A DNA stretch of 12,771 nucleotides from Candidatus Bathyarchaeota archaeon B26-1 (GTDB taxonomy: Archaea > Thermoproteota > Bathyarchaeia > Bathyarchaeales > B26-1): positions 383 through 13,153 of the forward strand of contig LUCD01000021.1 in the NCBI GenBank assembly GCA_001593925.1, in the 5' to 3' direction. The position numbers were made by a program, and so were the translations under genes. Positions 11,629 through 12,771 of the stretch are shown here, in pieces. The notes under the pieces were generated by a model. The model did no database searches, was not told the DNA's origin, and saw nothing but the letters and a program-made list of their open reading frames with translations. Within the stretch, counting starts at the first letter, position 1. The number at the start of each line of letters is the position of its first letter.

Positions 11629-12771
11629 ATGGAGAAGATAGTCCTAGCGTACTCGGGGGGCCTCGACACATCGGTCCTACTCAAATGGATACAGCAGAAA
11701 TACAACGCCGAGGTCATAACGGTTACGCTCGACGTTGGACAGAAGGAGGACCTAAAGGCGATAGAGGAGAAGGCCCTAAACCTAGGAGCGGTGAAGCATT
11801 ACTCAATAGACGCCCGGGAAGAGTTCGTCAAGGACTACGTCTTCCCAGCCATCAAGGCCAACGCCCTCTACGAAGGGAAATATCCAGTAAGCACGGCTCT
11901 TTCCCGTCCACTGATAGCTTCGAAACTCGTCGAGGTGGCGCTGAAGGAGGGAGCCCAAGCGGTCGCTCACGGATGCACCGGGAAAGGAAACGACCAAGTT
12001 CGCATAGAGGTCTCAGTTAAGGCTCTAGCCCCAAACCTTAAGGTGATCGCGCCTGTGAGGGAGTGGGGGATGACAAGGGACGCCGAGATCGAGTTCGCCA
12101 AAGCCAACGGGATACCGATCCCCGTGGACGTGGACAAGCCGTACAGTGTGGATCAGAACCTCTGGGGAAGATCGATCGAGTGCGGAGTCTTGGAGCATCC
12201 GGAGGAGGAACCGCCCGAAGATGCCTATGAGTGGACGGTTCCCCCAGAGAAGGCCCCTGACACCCCGGAATACTTGGAGATAAGGTTTGAATGCGGAGTC
12301 CCCGTCGCCTTGAACGGGGAAGAGATAGACCCCGTAAGCCTAATAGAGGAGGTTAACGAAGCCGGCTGCAGAAACGGCATCGGGAGGATCGACCACATCG
12401 AGGACAGGCTTGTAGGGATAAAGTCCCGTGAAGTCTACGAGTGCCCGGCGGCCACAATACTGATCGATGCCCACAGGGACCTCGAGAAACTCGTCTTGAC
12501 GCGCCACGAGCTCCTCTTCAAACAGCACGTCGATGCCGAGTGGGCTTTCCTAGTCTACGTGGGCCTCTGGTCGGACCCTCTGAGAGAAGCCCTAGACGCC
12601 TTCATCGACAAGACCCAGGAACGTGTCTGCGGCGATGTTAAGGTTAAGTTATATAAGGGTGGGTTGAGGATTGTCGGCCGTTCTTCGCCGCTCTCGCTCT
12701 ACGATCTCAATCTGGCTACGTACGACATCAAGACGACCTTCGACCAGTCTCTCTCAGCCGGGTTCATAGAG
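11629..12771 (+). CDS. argG: Argininosuccinate synthase (3' end beyond the window)
   Basis: The first 381 codons of a cytosolic enzyme that joins citrulline and aspartate using ATP to form argininosuccinate, the substrate of ArgH. The N-type ATP pyrophosphatase P-loop is AYSGGLDTS at residues 7-15. Other family motifs are VSTALSRPLIA (87-97), HGCTGKGNDQVR (114-125), the citrulline/aspartate contact region KPYSVDQNLWGRSIE (170-184), and GIGRIDHIEDRLVGIKSREVYE. Family members are about 395-405 residues, so only about 20 are missing. The start MEKIVLAYSGG fits the family; an in-frame ATG at 11611 lies almost at the expected transcript start and is less likely. The frame is open to the last base. 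Identity is secure. Confidence 0.97.
   Translation, partial: MEKIVLAYSGGLDTSVLLKWIQQKYNAEVITVTLDVGQKEDLKAIEEKALNLGAVKHYSIDAREEFVKDYVFPAIKANALYEGKYPVSTALSRPLIASKLVEVALKEGAQAVAHGCTGKGNDQVRIEVSVKALAPNLKVIAPVREWGMTRDAEIEFAKANGIPIPVDVDKPYSVDQNLWGRSIECGVLEHPEEEPPEDAYEWTVPPEKAPDTPEYLEIRFECGVPVALNGEEIDPVSLIEEVNEAGCRNGIGRIDHIEDRLVGIKSREVYECPAATILIDAHRDLEKLVLTRHELLFKQHVDAEWAFLVYVGLWSDPLREALDAFIDKTQERVCGDVKVKLYKGGLRIVGRSSPLSLYDLNLATYDIKTTFDQSLSAGFIE

Noticed and set aside
1..12771. CRISPR array, insertion sequence, prophage or defence island
   Set aside because: No direct-repeat/spacer pattern, transposase, terminal repeats or phage-like genes were seen; gene content is metabolic and uniform in composition.
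1..12771. Evidence for methanogenesis
   Set aside because: Fwd and Ftr also serve non-methanogenic archaeal C1 pathways, and no mcr, mtr or related gene is in the window.

Overview
The window looks like chromosomal DNA from an archaeon. It encodes enzymes of the tetrahydromethanopterin/methanofuran C1 pathway (FwdB, FwdD, Ftr). Promoters look archaeal (AT-rich TATA elements about 25 bases before the expected transcript start, several with very short leaders). It also has archaeal-type small regulators (AbrB domain, ACT-domain regulator), a type 4 Fe-S uracil-DNA glycosylase and frequent AGG/AGA/ATA codons. These fit a thermophilic or anaerobic lineage with an archaeal Wood-Ljungdahl or related C1 branch. 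No methanogenesis marker such as mcr is visible, so methanogenesis cannot be claimed. I cannot name the species.

Layout: (1) 1-528, minus: 5' part of an FtsX-like ABC permease, cut by the window edge. (2) 628-2271, minus: a two-gene operon, a PhoU-like DUF47 protein followed with no gap by a PiT-family anion permease. (3) 2526-4321, plus: argH and, two bases later, a small helix-turn-helix-like protein. (4) 4355-6239, minus: fwdD and fwdB, overlapping by 8 bases, the Mo/W active-site part of formylmethanofuran dehydrogenase; fwdA and fwdC are absent here. (5) 6342-7496, minus: a tandemly duplicated PhoU/TrkA-C protein. (6) 7497-7753: a noncoding interval with strong inverted repeats. (7) 7754-8653, plus: ftr. 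(8) 8760-9971, plus: a SufS-type cysteine desulfurase. (9) 10019-10171, minus: a 50-residue AbrB-domain protein. (10) 10250-10852, plus: type 4 uracil-DNA glycosylase. (11) 10849-11538, minus: an ACT-domain protein. (12) 11629-12771, plus: argG, running off the end.

Three functional themes recur. The last two steps of arginine synthesis (argG, argH) lie at separate sites, each next to an unassigned regulator-like gene. Entry of C1 units onto methanofuran and transfer to tetrahydromethanopterin are represented by fwdB/fwdD and ftr, with the duplicated PhoU/TrkA-C gene between them. PhoU-like modules occur in two proteins: one tied to the PiT permease, one carrying TrkA-C domains.

The most notable noncoding signals are four copies of a 9-base motif at 10-, 21- and 10-base spacing between argG and the divergent ACT gene, and a nested hairpin region upstream of ftr. 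Neither is explained by the genes. There is no CRISPR array, insertion sequence, tRNA or rRNA. No gene-free stretch exceeds 300 bases.
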